In this document: positions 53,775 through 63,072 of the stretch, piece after piece
Numbering within the stretch: position 1 is the stretch's first letter
Layout of the letters: every line of letters begins with the position of its first letter
Source of the DNA: Gp13-AA77 sp035946575
Lineage (GTDB): Bacteria; Acidobacteriota; Terriglobia; UBA7540
DNA length: 64,000 bases
Direction: 5' to 3'
Assembly (NCBI GenBank): GCA_035946575.1
Contig: DASYZG010000119.1
Coordinates: 30,180-94,179, forward strand
Program-made: the position numbers and the translations under genes
Notes under the pieces: generated by a model
What the model was told of the DNA's origin: nothing
Seen by the model: the letters and a program-made list of their open reading frames with translations, nothing else
Databases searched by the model: none

Positions 53775-54727
53775 CAATAGATTGGCTGGCGCAGAAGCCT
53801 CCGCCTTAGCCCGAGCAGCCAGGGGCGCAATCCGCGGTAGGCTGCGTGGACAGGCAGCAGAGCACGGTGCCACGTGGGGCTCACACGGTAGGCCAGCCCC
53901 AAGCAATGGTCCCACTCAATGAAGAGGGATGTAAATCGCCGCCTCAGCGGTATCCGCTTTAATTCCGATCGACTCAACGTGTGACTACTGTTGAAAGTAG
54001 TCCAATATCGGCAGCCCTTGAACAGCCGAGCATTGTAAGCAAGTTCGGGCGATGAAAGTATTCCATCGCCTGGCGCAACAGACGATACATGCCCATAGTC
54101 ATGTGCCGGCTCCACAGCGGTAATTGTCTCGGTGGCGTCAAGGACCTTGATTCCGCGAATTCTTGCATTGTAGACCAGCCACGCGCTCCAATAGAATCTC
54201 CCTATTGCGAAGGGAGGCACCTGCGGCCACAGGCCCCTGCGGAAGACGAAGTAGTCAGAATCCGAAGTGCCATGCGAAGCCCCGCTAACTCGCCTCCGTA
54301 ATTCTTCCTGCCAACCGGTCTTCGTGAAATCGAGCAACTCCGGAATCGGAACGCCTGTGATCTTGCGCCCTATCAGTAGAAAGGGCTCACGCGGCAATAG
54401 CCGGTTGACCTGCGCGACCGTGAAGAGAAAATCGTCCATCAGAATGATGTCAGCGTTAACGTAGCACATCAGGTCGTAGCGGGAGGCAGTTTGGGCGCTC
54501 GCGAAAATTGAACTCACGAGCGGGGTTCCATATTCATTAAGATCAACGCTGGGTATATGTCGAGCGCCGACGGCGTGCGCCATTGTTGCTGTGCCGGAAT
54601 CGTTGCCCAGCAAGATGATCTCGGGCCTGGGATGGAGGAGAGACCAGCTCGTTATGGCGTTCCGTTGGATAATGTCAAAATCTCCCTGAAACGCCTTCGG
54701 GCTGGAGAAAAGACTGAGCATTGGCAT
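53774..54727 (-). CDS. GT-A-like glycosyltransferase of polysaccharide locus
   Basis: 317 residues from ATG 54727. Beginning MPMLSLFSSPKAFQGDFDII, then IQRNAITSWSLLHPRPEIIL; a metal-binding-like motif occurs at YDLMCYVNADIILMDDFLF. This is a nucleotide-diphospho-sugar transferase-like fold found in many O-antigen clusters without assigned function. C-terminal segment (SLFIEWDHCLGLAYRV) is helical and basic. Gene order GT-A, GT4, polymerase suggests sequential building of the repeat unit. Confidence 0.7.
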   Translation of the reverse strand: MPMLSLFSSPKAFQGDFDIIQRNAITSWSLLHPRPEIILLGNDSGTATMAHAVGARHIPSVDLNEYGTPLVSSIFASAQTASRYDLMCYVNADIILMDDFLFTVAQVNRLLPREPFLLIGRKITGVPIPELLDFTKTGWQEELRRRVSGASHGTSDSDYFVFRRGLWPQVPPFAIGRFYWSAWLVYNARIRGIKVLDATETITAVEPAHDYGHVSSVAPGDGILSSPELAYNARLFKGCRYWTTFNSSHTLSRSELKRIPLRRRFTSLFIEWDHCLGLAYRVSPTWHRALLPVHAAYRGLRPWLLGLRRRLLRQPIY

Positions 54728-54780
54728 CTCTCTTGAACTGCTTTAGGCTCTGGAAAGGCTCTCACTCCGCAAAGTGGTCT

Positions 54781-56424
54781 TCACGCCGACCATTCGTCGA
54801 GGCTAGGCTTATCGGGTCGCCAGTCCGCTGTCCGGGCTGCCTCATGTTCTTTTTCAGCCGACTTGGGGACCTCTTTCGTTCGCAGGGACTTGGTGAACAG
54901 CTCGCGCAGGCCGGACTTGTCCCCATCGTCCAACACGTACTTCCATACTCCCGCGACAAAAGAGCCGAGGAACAGCAGCGCCATGCCTGCCTGGACTGAT
55001 AGTGCCGCCGCGGTAAGGCACCGGACTGCGAGCAGCACGAGCGCCAAACACCCGATCGCTTCCAACCCTCGGAGGACGCCGGCTCGGCCCAGCGCTGCGA
55101 GGGGGAATCGGAGCAGGCGCCGAGAAACGACAAAGAATACGACAAGCTCCAGAGTCGCACGTAAAGACCACGCGAGTGCTGCTCCCACGATTCCGATCTT
55201 GACCGTGAAGATCCACAGCATGGCGGCATAGACTGGCAGATATCCGAGGAACACCTTGGCCCGGAGGTCGGGTCGCCCGATACCGTCGAGGAGGTTTGCC
55301 GGCATCTGGGCTATACCGTTTAGCAGCACTCCCACAACCAGAATCTGAAACACCAAAGTACTCCGGCTCATAAAGTCGGCACCCAGCCAAAGACGAAGAA
55401 CATCTTTGCCAAAGGTCGCCGCCACCACTGCGACAGGTCCGAGCAACAAGACGATGTGCTTGACGCTGCGCACATACAGGTTTATCAAGCTCTCCTGCAG
55501 GGCGGCCCCCGACAGCGTGCTGAAAGCGGGGAACAGGATCATACCCAAGGCGCCCGGAATGACCATCAGTTTGAAGACCATCTCATAAGGAGCAGAGTAG
55601 TAGGCAACGTCACGCAGCGAGAGCAAACTCGCAATGAAGAAACGGTCGGCCGACACAAAAAGCGGGACCAGGACACTGCAGACTGTCACCCATCCGCCGA
55701 ACACCAGGAGGGCCCGCAGTGTTCTCGCATCAGGGCAGGCCCGCTGCTTCAGAGATGGCAAAACCCTCAAACAGACCGCGAGATAGGCTAGAGCACCGGC
55801 AGCCCAAACGCCGATGAAGAGCCACATGATGCCGGGCAGGCCTAGTCCGACGGCAGTGCCCAGTGCGGGCACGCCGGAAGTCAGTAGGCTCAGTGGAATC
55901 TGTACCCACGTGAAAAGATCAAAGCGTTGCATGGCCTGAAGAACACCCGACAGATTTGAGGATACGAGAACCAGTGGAATAGCCAGGCTGATCACAGCAA
56001 GGGTCGCGCGCGACTCTGCGATGGTTCGTGGCGAAACCTTCAGGACTTTTGTCACAAGAAACGGAGCTGCAAGATAGAGAGCCAGCGCAGCCGCGAACCC
56101 GACGACGAGTTGCGAACTCACGGATGTCCATATAATGCCAGGGATCGTCTTGAGATTATTACTCCCCAACGCCCCCGCTACAAACTTGGTGGTTGCCCTC
56201 CCGAGACCGAGGTCAGCGATACTTGACAATCCAACTACCATCCAGGCTAAAGAGAGCAGGCCAAAGCGCTCCGTGCCTAGCCCGCGAATCACGTAAGGAA
56301 TCGTCACAAGAGCGACCAGCATCGGGACCATGCGACAGGCCAACATCAGACCCGTATTCCTAATCAACAAACCACCGTGGATGTTCAAGGGTTTGCGCTC
56401 CCGATTCGGCTCTGCAGTTCGCAT
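54781..56424 (-). CDS. wzx: Polysaccharide flippase (Wzx, MOP superfamily)
   Basis: 547 residues from ATG 56424 (MRTAEPNRERKPLNIHGGLL); the frame opens at 56577 inside the dehydrogenase gene. Twelve to fourteen transmembrane helices; the N-terminus matches the polysaccharide-transporter family: IRNTGLMLACRMVPMLVALV, VIRGLGTERFGLLSLAWMVV, LGLGRATTKFVAG. The middle has FVSADRFFIASLLSLRDVAY and YSAPYEMVFKLMVIPGALG. It flips the undecaprenyl-linked repeat unit to the periplasmic side. The hydrophilic C-tail (SLRTKEVPKSAEKEHEAART) is longer than usual. Confidence 0.88.
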   Translation of the reverse strand: MRTAEPNRERKPLNIHGGLLIRNTGLMLACRMVPMLVALVTIPYVIRGLGTERFGLLSLAWMVVGLSSIADLGLGRATTKFVAGALGSNNLKTIPGIIWTSVSSQLVVGFAAALALYLAAPFLVTKVLKVSPRTIAESRATLAVISLAIPLVLVSSNLSGVLQAMQRFDLFTWVQIPLSLLTSGVPALGTAVGLGLPGIMWLFIGVWAAGALAYLAVCLRVLPSLKQRACPDARTLRALLVFGGWVTVCSVLVPLFVSADRFFIASLLSLRDVAYYSAPYEMVFKLMVIPGALGMILFPAFSTLSGAALQESLINLYVRSVKHIVLLLGPVAVVAATFGKDVLRLWLGADFMSRSTLVFQILVVGVLLNGIAQMPANLLDGIGRPDLRAKVFLGYLPVYAAMLWIFTVKIGIVGAALAWSLRATLELVVFFVVSRRLLRFPLAALGRAGVLRGLEAIGCLALVLLAVRCLTAAALSVQAGMALLFLGSFVAGVWKYVLDDGDKSGLRELFTKSLRTKEVPKSAEKEHEAARTADWRPDKPSLDEWSA

Positions 56425-56567
56425 CTGAGAATGTGTTTGAAAGCCGCTCGCGCCCGAAACCGCAGGACCAAAGGTCAGCAATTTCGCGGCGCAGCCGAGG
56501 GTGTTAAGAGCGCCGTCCGAAGGCGATGCTTTGCCGCAGGCCTTCAAGAGCGTCGGCCGCCGTTGCG

Positions 56568-57950
56568 TCAAGAACATCGCGCCACGGAAGTGGCGGCTTC
56601 AACAGGGGGATTCGTCAACACCGAAACTGCATACTCACCGGCGCCAAGCCGAACGTAGGAAATGCCCGGGCAAGTCCTAAGATGACCGACCGTCTGCCAG
56701 CAGTCGATTACGGTACGAGCAGAAGCGCCTGCGGTCCAGGCCTCCTCAGGGAGTTCGCTGAACTCGGGCCAGGCGGTTGCCAGGACCACGACCTCGGCAG
56801 TCCGAATGCACTCGGCCGCCGAGGCGGCAACGCGGACATTCTCACCCAGAAGACACTTGGCGTTGCCGGTCCCAGCCGGGTCGTAAACTGTCACTTCAAC
56901 GCCGCGAGAAGCGAGTTCACGACTCAAAAGCACGCCGACTGCGGCTTCGACGACGTCGGTGTTCGGTTTGTAGGTCAGACCCAGAATCCCGACCGCGCCC
57001 CCATTCAGCCGGGACTGAGTCAGGCCGGCCAGCCAGAGGACATGCTCGCGATTGAAGCGATCGGTCGTCTCGGCAAGATCGGCAGACGCGCCGATTCTGT
57101 GCGCCAGGGCTGCAAGCGCCCGGTTGTCACGCGGAAAACAAGGCCCCCCGTAGCTGATGGAACCTCGGAGGTACTTCCCTCCGATCCGCGTGTCCAAGCC
57201 CAGCGCTTTGGTCACCACGTCCACGTCGGCTCCCGGCAGCCGTGCACAAATCCGCGAAAGCATATTGGCAAAACTGATCTTGGTCGTTACATAGGTATTC
57301 ACGGCGAGCTTTGTCAGCTCCGCGTTGATGATACCCATGCGAGCCACCGGAGGCTCGTTTTCGCAGACGCGCTTGTAGAGGGCTTCAAGGGTCGCGCCCG
57401 AATGAGTATCGGACTCACCGATGAGAATAAAGTCGGGATTGAGGAAATCGTGGATGACGCTGCCCAAGGCGATAAACTCAGGGTTGTAGCACAGGCCGAA
57501 TCCAGCGCCGCAGCTCTTTCCGCTCCTTTGTTCAAGAATCGTGCAAATCTCACCGTCAGTGGAACCCGGCAGGACGGTACTGGTGATGACCACCAGATGA
57601 GGATCCCTCTTTGTGCGGAGCACGCGGCCTACCCTCTCCGCCGCCGCCGCAACGTGCCGAAGAGAGAAACTGCCGTCCGGCTCGCTTGGAGTGGGAACCA
57701 CCACAAACGTGATCTGGGAAGACCGGACGGCGGTCTCGATGTCCTGAGTCGCGGTCAAGCGGCTGCGCCCGTCTTTTATCAGAGAGTCCAAAGCAGGCTC
57801 CACAATTGGGGCGCGGCCTCGATTGATTGCCTCCACGCGGCCGGGGTCTACATCGACGCCGATTACGGATAGCCCCTTGGCCGCTAAGCAGGCAGCCATC
57901 GGAATTCCGAGCTTACCCAGTCCTATGATCGAAACGGTTGATTCCATCAT
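56568..57950 (-). CDS. UDP-glucose/GDP-mannose-type nucleotide-sugar dehydrogenase
   Basis: 460 residues from ATG 57950 with an aggagg ribosome site. NAD-dependent oxidation of a hexose nucleotide to the uronic acid. N-terminal Rossmann domain VSIIGLGKLGIPMAACLAAK and GVDVDPGRVEAINRG, VVVPTPSEPDGSF, ITSTVLPGSTD, YNPEFIALG; central helix INAELTKLAVNTYVTTKISF; catalytic Cys in YGGPCFPRDNRAL; C-terminal domain VGILGLTYKPNTDVVEAAVG. Most like UDP-glucose dehydrogenase, which would feed glucuronate-type sugars. It lies 71 bp after the methyltransferase stop region and upstream of the flippase. Confidence 0.88.
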   Translation of the reverse strand: MMESTVSIIGLGKLGIPMAACLAAKGLSVIGVDVDPGRVEAINRGRAPIVEPALDSLIKDGRSRLTATQDIETAVRSSQITFVVVPTPSEPDGSFSLRHVAAAAERVGRVLRTKRDPHLVVITSTVLPGSTDGEICTILEQRSGKSCGAGFGLCYNPEFIALGSVIHDFLNPDFILIGESDTHSGATLEALYKRVCENEPPVARMGIINAELTKLAVNTYVTTKISFANMLSRICARLPGADVDVVTKALGLDTRIGGKYLRGSISYGGPCFPRDNRALAALAHRIGASADLAETTDRFNREHVLWLAGLTQSRLNGGAVGILGLTYKPNTDVVEAAVGVLLSRELASRGVEVTVYDPAGTGNAKCLLGENVRVAASAAECIRTAEVVVLATAWPEFSELPEEAWTAGASARTVIDCWQTVGHLRTCPGISYVRLGAGEYAVSVLTNPPVEAATSVARCS

Positions 57951-58021
57951 TTGAGGAGACCTCCTATGAGTGGTCAGCGGAGCTGTTATAGGGCGCTCTT
58001 AAGGGAACTACTCCTGGCCTA

Positions 58022-58858
58022 TTAGCGTCGCTCGGCCGTCAAGCAGACATGCCATCCGAATCGGTGTTCCAGCCAGCGAAACGCCGGCTGAGGCACCCAC
58101 CCGAAGTACCACACCTTGCGGTACCGGTATCGCACGTAATCGGAGATTTGATAGGGAAAGATGTGCTCAACACGAACTTCGGTCGCATGAAATCCATGCC
58201 GCTCGACCCAAGCCCGCGCGCTGCGCCGCGAGTAGGTCAAGGTCACCGGGCAGCCCGTTTGGGCCTCCGAGTGGTCTGCTACAAGTTTGTCAAGCCGCCA
58301 GAAGCGACCCTTGCCGTAGTTCATCAGTATCCATAGAACTTTCCAGGAGTGGCGGTGGTAAACCATGAGTTTAAGAATGGACCCGGGTCGCGTGTAGGAC
58401 CGCAGTTCGCCAAGGACCCGATCAGGACGGGGAGTGTGGTGAAGCACACCGAAGGAGTAGACTAAGTCATACGTGTCGCAGGGAACATGTTTCCGTAATT
58501 CCTCCGCATTCCCTTCGTAAAAATGGATCCGGTCTTGCATACCGAAAGTGGCGGCCCTCTGACGCGCGAGCGCCAAGGATTTGCCAGAAAGGTCGACCGC
58601 GGTCACCCATGCTCCGTGGCGGGCAAAATTGATCGTGTCAGTACCAATCCCACAGCCGATCTCCAGCACTCTCCTTCCACGCCAATGCTCGAAGTTCGCA
58701 AACCCGGGGATATGCGGCTCGACAAAGTACTTGCGTGCCTCCACTTCGTCAAAGTACTCACGGGTCCCGATACACTTTGAAGAGTGGCGAATATTGCAAG
58801 GACGTCCATCCCAAAACTCTTGAACGCTCTCAATTTGCCGCTCGCATACAGGCGACAT
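58022..58858 (-). CDS. Class I SAM-dependent methyltransferase
   Basis: 278 residues from ATG 58858, which has aagggg seven bases upstream; a GTG at 58906 is the longer alternative. SAM-binding domain: GRRVLEIGCGIGTDTINFARHG, VTAVDLSGKSLALARQRA, IHFYEGNAEELRKH, YDLVYSFGVLHHTPRPD and GSILKLMVYHRHSW. The C-terminal 90 residues (RSARAWVERHGFHATEVRVE, YQISDYVRYRYRKVWYFGW) are typical of methyltransferases in polysaccharide loci; substrate unknown. Confidence 0.82.
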   Translation of the reverse strand: MSPVCERQIESVQEFWDGRPCNIRHSSKCIGTREYFDEVEARKYFVEPHIPGFANFEHWRGRRVLEIGCGIGTDTINFARHGAWVTAVDLSGKSLALARQRAATFGMQDRIHFYEGNAEELRKHVPCDTYDLVYSFGVLHHTPRPDRVLGELRSYTRPGSILKLMVYHRHSWKVLWILMNYGKGRFWRLDKLVADHSEAQTGCPVTLTYSRRSARAWVERHGFHATEVRVEHIFPYQISDYVRYRYRKVWYFGWVPQPAFRWLEHRFGWHVCLTAERR

Positions 58859-59204
58859 CGCGACGCCCCTTATATTAGCTTTCCGAACGTTGTCAAGCCG
58901 GGACACTAATGGCGCGTAACCGAAGAAGGTGACTTAGCCTTCGTCGACGACTTCAGCGAAACTGCGGAAACCCTCTGATTCTTTAACCCGTTGCCGAAGA
59001 GTTCGAAGCTGAGGCGTGCCGCCGCGTGGGCGAAATTGCCGTATCCTATCGCACATAGTAATCTTTTCTAAGATTGTCACGAAACGTGTCCGTTTAGGGA
59101 CCCACGAGCCGAAAGACAATTAGGGCTATCAATTGCTTTAGAGAGAGGCTCTAAAAGCCGCGCGGCGAAGACTCGCCAAGTCCATTGATCATCGCCCTCT
59201 GAAC
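58859..59204. other. Intergenic region between methyltransferase and epimerase genes
   Basis: About 345 bp, more A/T-rich than the surroundings, within an otherwise compact minus-strand locus. A stem-loop lies at 59136-59157. The gap is long enough for a second promoter driving the methyltransferase and the genes after it. No reading frame is supported. Confidence 0.4.
59136..59157. terminator. Stem-loop between GME-like and methyltransferase genes
   Basis: ctttagag (59136-59143) pairs with ctctaaaag (59149-59157, one bulged a), loop agagg, 48 bp after the epimerase stop in the direction of transcription. It is not followed by a T-run on the minus strand, so it may be a terminator, attenuator or processing site. 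Confidence 0.3.
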
Positions 59205-60191
59205 CTAAGCGAACATCGTACTGACTGAATCCGTCGCCGCGACCTGCTCGGCGATCCAGGCGTAGGTCGCTTCAAGGCCCGATCGCAACGAGGCAGATGG
59301 CGCCCAGCCGAGTCGCTGGCGAATCAGCCGATTGTCCGAATTGCGGCCTCGCACGCCCAGTGGCCCCTCGACGTGCCGGATCCGCAGCCGCTTGCCGGCA
59401 ATCTCCATCGCCATCTCTGCCAGCCGGTTGATCGAGACCATTTCTTCGGAACCGATGTTCACTGGCCCCCCGAAATCCGATTCCACCAGCCGGCGGACGC
59501 CTTCGATGCATTCGTCGATGTACAGGAATGATCGCGTCTGCCTGCCGTCGCCCCAGATCTCGATCTCGCCGCGATCGGGAGCCTCGGCCACCTTGCGGCA
59601 GATGGCGGCGGGGGCCTTCTCACGTCCATCGCACCATGCGCCCTCAGGCCCGAAGATGTTGTGAAATCGCGCCACGTGGATCTCGAGGCCGTAATTCCGC
59701 TGGTAAGACGCGTAGAGCCGCTCGCTGAAGAGCTTCTCCCAGCCGTACTCGCTGTCGGGCTGGGCAGGATAGGCGGAGTCTTCGGAGCACTTGGGATTGT
59801 CGGGATCGGTCTGGTTGTAAGCCGGGTAGATGCAAGCCGACGAGGAAAAGAAGTACTTCATGACGCCCGCTTGACGTCCGAATTCCAGCACGTTCAGGTT
59901 GATCGTAGCGGAGTTGTGCATCACGCAAGCGTCGTGCTCACCGGTGAAAATGTATCCGGCGCCACCCATATCGGCGGCGAGTTGATAGACCTCGTCGACA
60001 CCTTCGAGGGCCGGCCGGACCACGTCGGGGTCGCGCAGGTCGCCGAGCACGAACTCCTGCACGGGGCTCGGTGAAAACTCATGGTGTTTGAGATCAACTC
60101 CTCGAACCCAGTACCCTTCGGAGCGCAAACGTTTCACAAGGTGTCCGCCGATAAATCCGCCGGCGCCACAGACCAGAACGCGCTTTCTCAT
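59205..60191 (-). CDS. GDP-mannose 3,5-epimerase-like enzyme
   Basis: 328 residues from ATG 60191 with gagg six bases upstream; the frame opens at 60353 inside the ligase gene. It is an extended SDR matching GDP-mannose 3,5-epimerase, known best in plants, across its length: VLVCGAGGFIGGHLVKRL, DMGGAGYIFTGEHDACVMHN, SSSACIYPAYNQTDPDNPK, SEYGWEKLFSERLYASYQR (catalytic YxxxK), RFHNIFGPEGAWCDGREKAP, IEIWGDGRQTRSFLYIDECI, GPVNIGSEEMVSINRLAEM and GPLGVRGRNSDNRLI. It would convert GDP-D-mannose to GDP-L-galactose or GDP-L-gulose. The GDP-mannose source is outside the window. Confidence 0.87.
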   Translation of the reverse strand: MRKRVLVCGAGGFIGGHLVKRLRSEGYWVRGVDLKHHEFSPSPVQEFVLGDLRDPDVVRPALEGVDEVYQLAADMGGAGYIFTGEHDACVMHNSATINLNVLEFGRQAGVMKYFFSSSACIYPAYNQTDPDNPKCSEDSAYPAQPDSEYGWEKLFSERLYASYQRNYGLEIHVARFHNIFGPEGAWCDGREKAPAAICRKVAEAPDRGEIEIWGDGRQTRSFLYIDECIEGVRRLVESDFGGPVNIGSEEMVSINRLAEMAMEIAGKRLRIRHVEGPLGVRGRNSDNRLIRQRLGWAPSASLRSGLEATYAWIAEQVAATDSVSTMFA

Positions 60192-60265
60192 AGTCACCTC
60201 GGAAGGCAGAGAATCATTGATGGTTGGACCCGCGATCGTAAGCGGACTTAATTTTGTGCTGCTGG

Positions 60266-61636
60266 TCAGCGCGGCGATACAGGATCGAGGCAGGCCCAAT
60301 TTGGCGCTGCCGGTGGGCCGCACGCGCCCCAGGCTGCCCACACTGCGAACCATGCCGCATTGGCTGGAATGTGCAGGTTAAAGTCAAAGAGGCTGTGGAC
60401 CAACAGCCCGCAGCATCCGACGGCTGCGCCTATCTGCAGCCAGGCGATCGGGTTGCGGAGGCGCTCCCGCAGATCGGTGAAGGCCAGCCGGAGAAACAGG
60501 ATGAGCGCTGCGGCGATGAGCAGTCCGCCAGCCAAACCGGTCTCGGCCAGCGCCTCAACGAAGTCGTTATGGGCATGGTCCCAAGTCTCATCGCCGGGAA
60601 AGCTCTGATAGCGCGGGTAAGCGACCTCGAAACTGCCCAGTCCCGTCCCGAGTCCCGGGTGATCCCGCAGGATACGGAGCGAGTCCAGAGCTACCACCCG
60701 CCTGCTCGTCCAACCCGCCTCATGATAGCTGGAGGGTTCAAACATCATTGCCAGGCGGCCCGTTACGGAGGTTGTGTCCATCCAAAGAAAGGTCAAGGCT
60801 ACGCCGGCGACTCCGAGCACGGCGTAAAGCGCCAACTTTAGCCGCTGGTTGCCGGCCGCGGAATGAAGCAGAATCCCAACAAGCAGGCACGTCTCGACTC
60901 CTAGAGCGAGGCATCCGCCCCGTGAACCCGACATTAAGACTGAAGCTGCCGGAATCAGAACAGCAATGGACGCCAGCAGGCGTGCCGGCCGAGTCTGGCG
61001 CCGCGTCCAGACATAGGCGCAGGACACAGGAATCAGCATCTCCATGAGTCCCGCGTAATGGTTGTGATTCACGTAGGGACCGAAGATCCAGCCCGGCCAT
61101 CGCGGCGTAATCAGCCAGTAAATCCGGGTCGGATCGGAAAGGAATTGGATCAGGGCGAATAATGCCAAAACGAATGCGAAGACCGTAACCGCAAGTCCCA
61201 GCTTGGCCCACCTCGCTTGGGACACGGCCAGACATTGAGTCGCGAGAAAGAAGAACGTAAGGTCTGATGCCAGCCTGATCAGCGCCTCCCGCGTTCCGAC
61301 CGTGTCGAGAGTGCCGTGGGCGGCGAGTTGAGCCATTCCGAGGAAAAGGAACAGGAGACCCGGCAGGTAAAGCGGGGACCAGACCAATGTCACGGCGCTT
61401 TGTCGAATACTTTTGACCAGCCACCAGAGGGATAAGAGGCAGGCAATGAGCGCCATTCCTCCCCAGGCCCACGGCTGAACTGCACCGAAAGCGAGCGGGG
61501 CGGCCAGGAGCAGTCCCGTCAGCACCTGGTTTATTCGAGCCAACTCCGGGCTCCGGACGTGTTCTTGGACACGCGTGCGTCGGGGTCCTGCTTCCAGTTC
61601 GCGCATCGTCGAAGCCGAAGCCAATGCAGCGCTCAT
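60266..61636 (-). CDS. O-antigen ligase / polymerase family membrane protein (PF04932)
   Basis: 456 residues from ATG 61636. About eleven transmembrane helices (LTGLLLAAPLAFGAVQPWAW, LGLAVTVFAFVLALFALIQF, LLASIAVLIPAASVLMSGSRGG). The WaaL/Wzy_C signature region is present: GPYVNHNHYAGLMEMLIPVS before, GLGTGLGSFEVAYPRYQ and DHAHNDFVEALAETG with the conserved His after. It either ligates the finished polymer to a lipid or polymerises units. It is the second such protein in the locus. It lies three bases after the TPR gene. Confidence 0.87.
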   Translation of the reverse strand: MSAALASASTMRELEAGPRRTRVQEHVRSPELARINQVLTGLLLAAPLAFGAVQPWAWGGMALIACLLSLWWLVKSIRQSAVTLVWSPLYLPGLLFLFLGMAQLAAHGTLDTVGTREALIRLASDLTFFFLATQCLAVSQARWAKLGLAVTVFAFVLALFALIQFLSDPTRIYWLITPRWPGWIFGPYVNHNHYAGLMEMLIPVSCAYVWTRRQTRPARLLASIAVLIPAASVLMSGSRGGCLALGVETCLLVGILLHSAAGNQRLKLALYAVLGVAGVALTFLWMDTTSVTGRLAMMFEPSSYHEAGWTSRRVVALDSLRILRDHPGLGTGLGSFEVAYPRYQSFPGDETWDHAHNDFVEALAETGLAGGLLIAAALILFLRLAFTDLRERLRNPIAWLQIGAAVGCCGLLVHSLFDFNLHIPANAAWFAVWAAWGACGPPAAPNWACLDPVSPR

Positions 61637-61639
61637 GGT

Positions 61640-63034
61640 TTACATGCTGCCGGGTGGAGACTCGCCCGGCGTCTTCTGAGCCAAGGGCATCGGCTTCAGG
61701 AGAACGGCGTCGAGCCAGAAGTGCCCGGCGATCTGGAACGGGAATGTCCTGCTCGGAGGGCGCCATACCGAAAGCTTGATAAGACGGGTTTGCGGGCTGG
61801 TTGAAAAGGTTAGTGCGACCTGATGCCACGGAGTGGTTCCGACGGCCATAGAGCTTGCCGCTTCCAGGCAACCGTGGCATTCCGGGTCGGATACCCGCAG
61901 CCGCGGACCACTATCGGAGGTGATGTCCTGCGAGCGGACGTGAGCCGTCAGAACGTATTCCTGCCCAGGCGCGATCGGCACATATTCGAAAACGGGCTCG
62001 AACTCCAGGTTACTCGCGACCGTAAAGTCCAGCCGCAGACAACGCACGCCTTCACACCCCCGCGGATCAGCAAAGTCAACTGAGTCGTAGGGCGTTTGGT
62101 CGTAGCGCCAGTCAAAGCCAGCGTTGAGCGGCGCACGCTCGAAGCCCCCATTGAAAACGAGATTGTCCTGCTCGCGACCTGTGACGATCCCGAGCCGTTC
62201 CAGATCCTGCCAGGTCCTGAAGGCGTCTTCGTACCGGCCTGAACTAATCGTGTGTTCGACGTAGGGCCTCGCCAGATCAAACGCAAAAGCTGTTGACCCC
62301 GTGACGGTGGCGGCCCACACCCGGCGCGCCACGGCGTCGTAACCCAGTCCCGATAGAAACACAACGTAATTGATCTTCAAAGCGACACTTTCATCGGGCG
62401 CGATTACTCCACGAAGCACAGCGTCCGGATCGCCTAGAGCCCTGAGGCAGGTGTCGAACGTACTCCAGGCGTAGTTGGGACTAAGTTCCAGCAGCCGATG
62501 GAAGCGGGCCAACGCCGTGTCAGGCTGGCCCGCGCTGAGATAGTGATTTCCGGCCATCCAGTAAAGGTGTGGCATCATCGGGCTGAGCTTGAGCGCCTCG
62601 TCGAAGCCCCGATCCGCGCAGGGCTTGTCACCAACCGACTCGCAAGCCTGACCAAGGTCGGACCAGTAGAACGAACGGTGAGGATTCAGAGCGGTAGCTC
62701 GCCTGAGATGCTCCAGCGCTTTCACGTTGTTCAAGTGGTCGGGCGAGTAAAAATAGGCGAGACCCAGCCGATTTTCAAGGTCCGGGTTGTCGGGGTCCAA
62801 CGTCAGGGCTCGCTGGAGGGCAGGAACCCGGCTCGATGCCGCTGCGACCGATACGACCATCGCCCGCGCACCTTCCAGGCCCAGCAGCAGCAAGGCAACC
62901 CCCGCTGCCAGCAGGAAGACGTAACTGTGCCGCGTTCGGGACAGCCGGTACTCGCGCCATGTCGGCGAGAGAATTCTTTCCGCAAAGCCCGCCCTCCGGG
63001 ATCCGCGATCATGAACTGATGTGTTTGGCACCAT
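61640..63034 (-). CDS. Membrane-anchored TPR protein with carbohydrate-binding-like C-domain
   Basis: 464 residues from ATG 63034. One transmembrane helix (SYVFLLAAGVALLLLGLEGA, about residues 37-56) is followed by periplasmic tetratricopeptide repeats (ALQRALTLDPDNPDLENRLG, ALEHLRRATALNPHRSFYWS, ALARFHRLLELSPNYAWSTF). The C-terminal 150 residues look like a CBM4/9-type beta sandwich (LVFNGGFERAPLNAGFDWRY, YVLTAHVRSQDITSD, LRVSDPECHGC). It could hold the growing polysaccharide near the ligase and kinase. The gene starts 38 bp after the kinase stop. Confidence 0.72.
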   Translation of the reverse strand: MVPNTSVHDRGSRRAGFAERILSPTWREYRLSRTRHSYVFLLAAGVALLLLGLEGARAMVVSVAAASSRVPALQRALTLDPDNPDLENRLGLAYFYSPDHLNNVKALEHLRRATALNPHRSFYWSDLGQACESVGDKPCADRGFDEALKLSPMMPHLYWMAGNHYLSAGQPDTALARFHRLLELSPNYAWSTFDTCLRALGDPDAVLRGVIAPDESVALKINYVVFLSGLGYDAVARRVWAATVTGSTAFAFDLARPYVEHTISSGRYEDAFRTWQDLERLGIVTGREQDNLVFNGGFERAPLNAGFDWRYDQTPYDSVDFADPRGCEGVRCLRLDFTVASNLEFEPVFEYVPIAPGQEYVLTAHVRSQDITSDSGPRLRVSDPECHGCLEAASSMAVGTTPWHQVALTFSTSPQTRLIKLSVWRPPSRTFPFQIAGHFWLDAVLLKPMPLAQKTPGESPPGSM

Positions 63035-63072
63035 TGAATGCGTTTAGCGGTGACGACGGCTAACCTGAAAGG

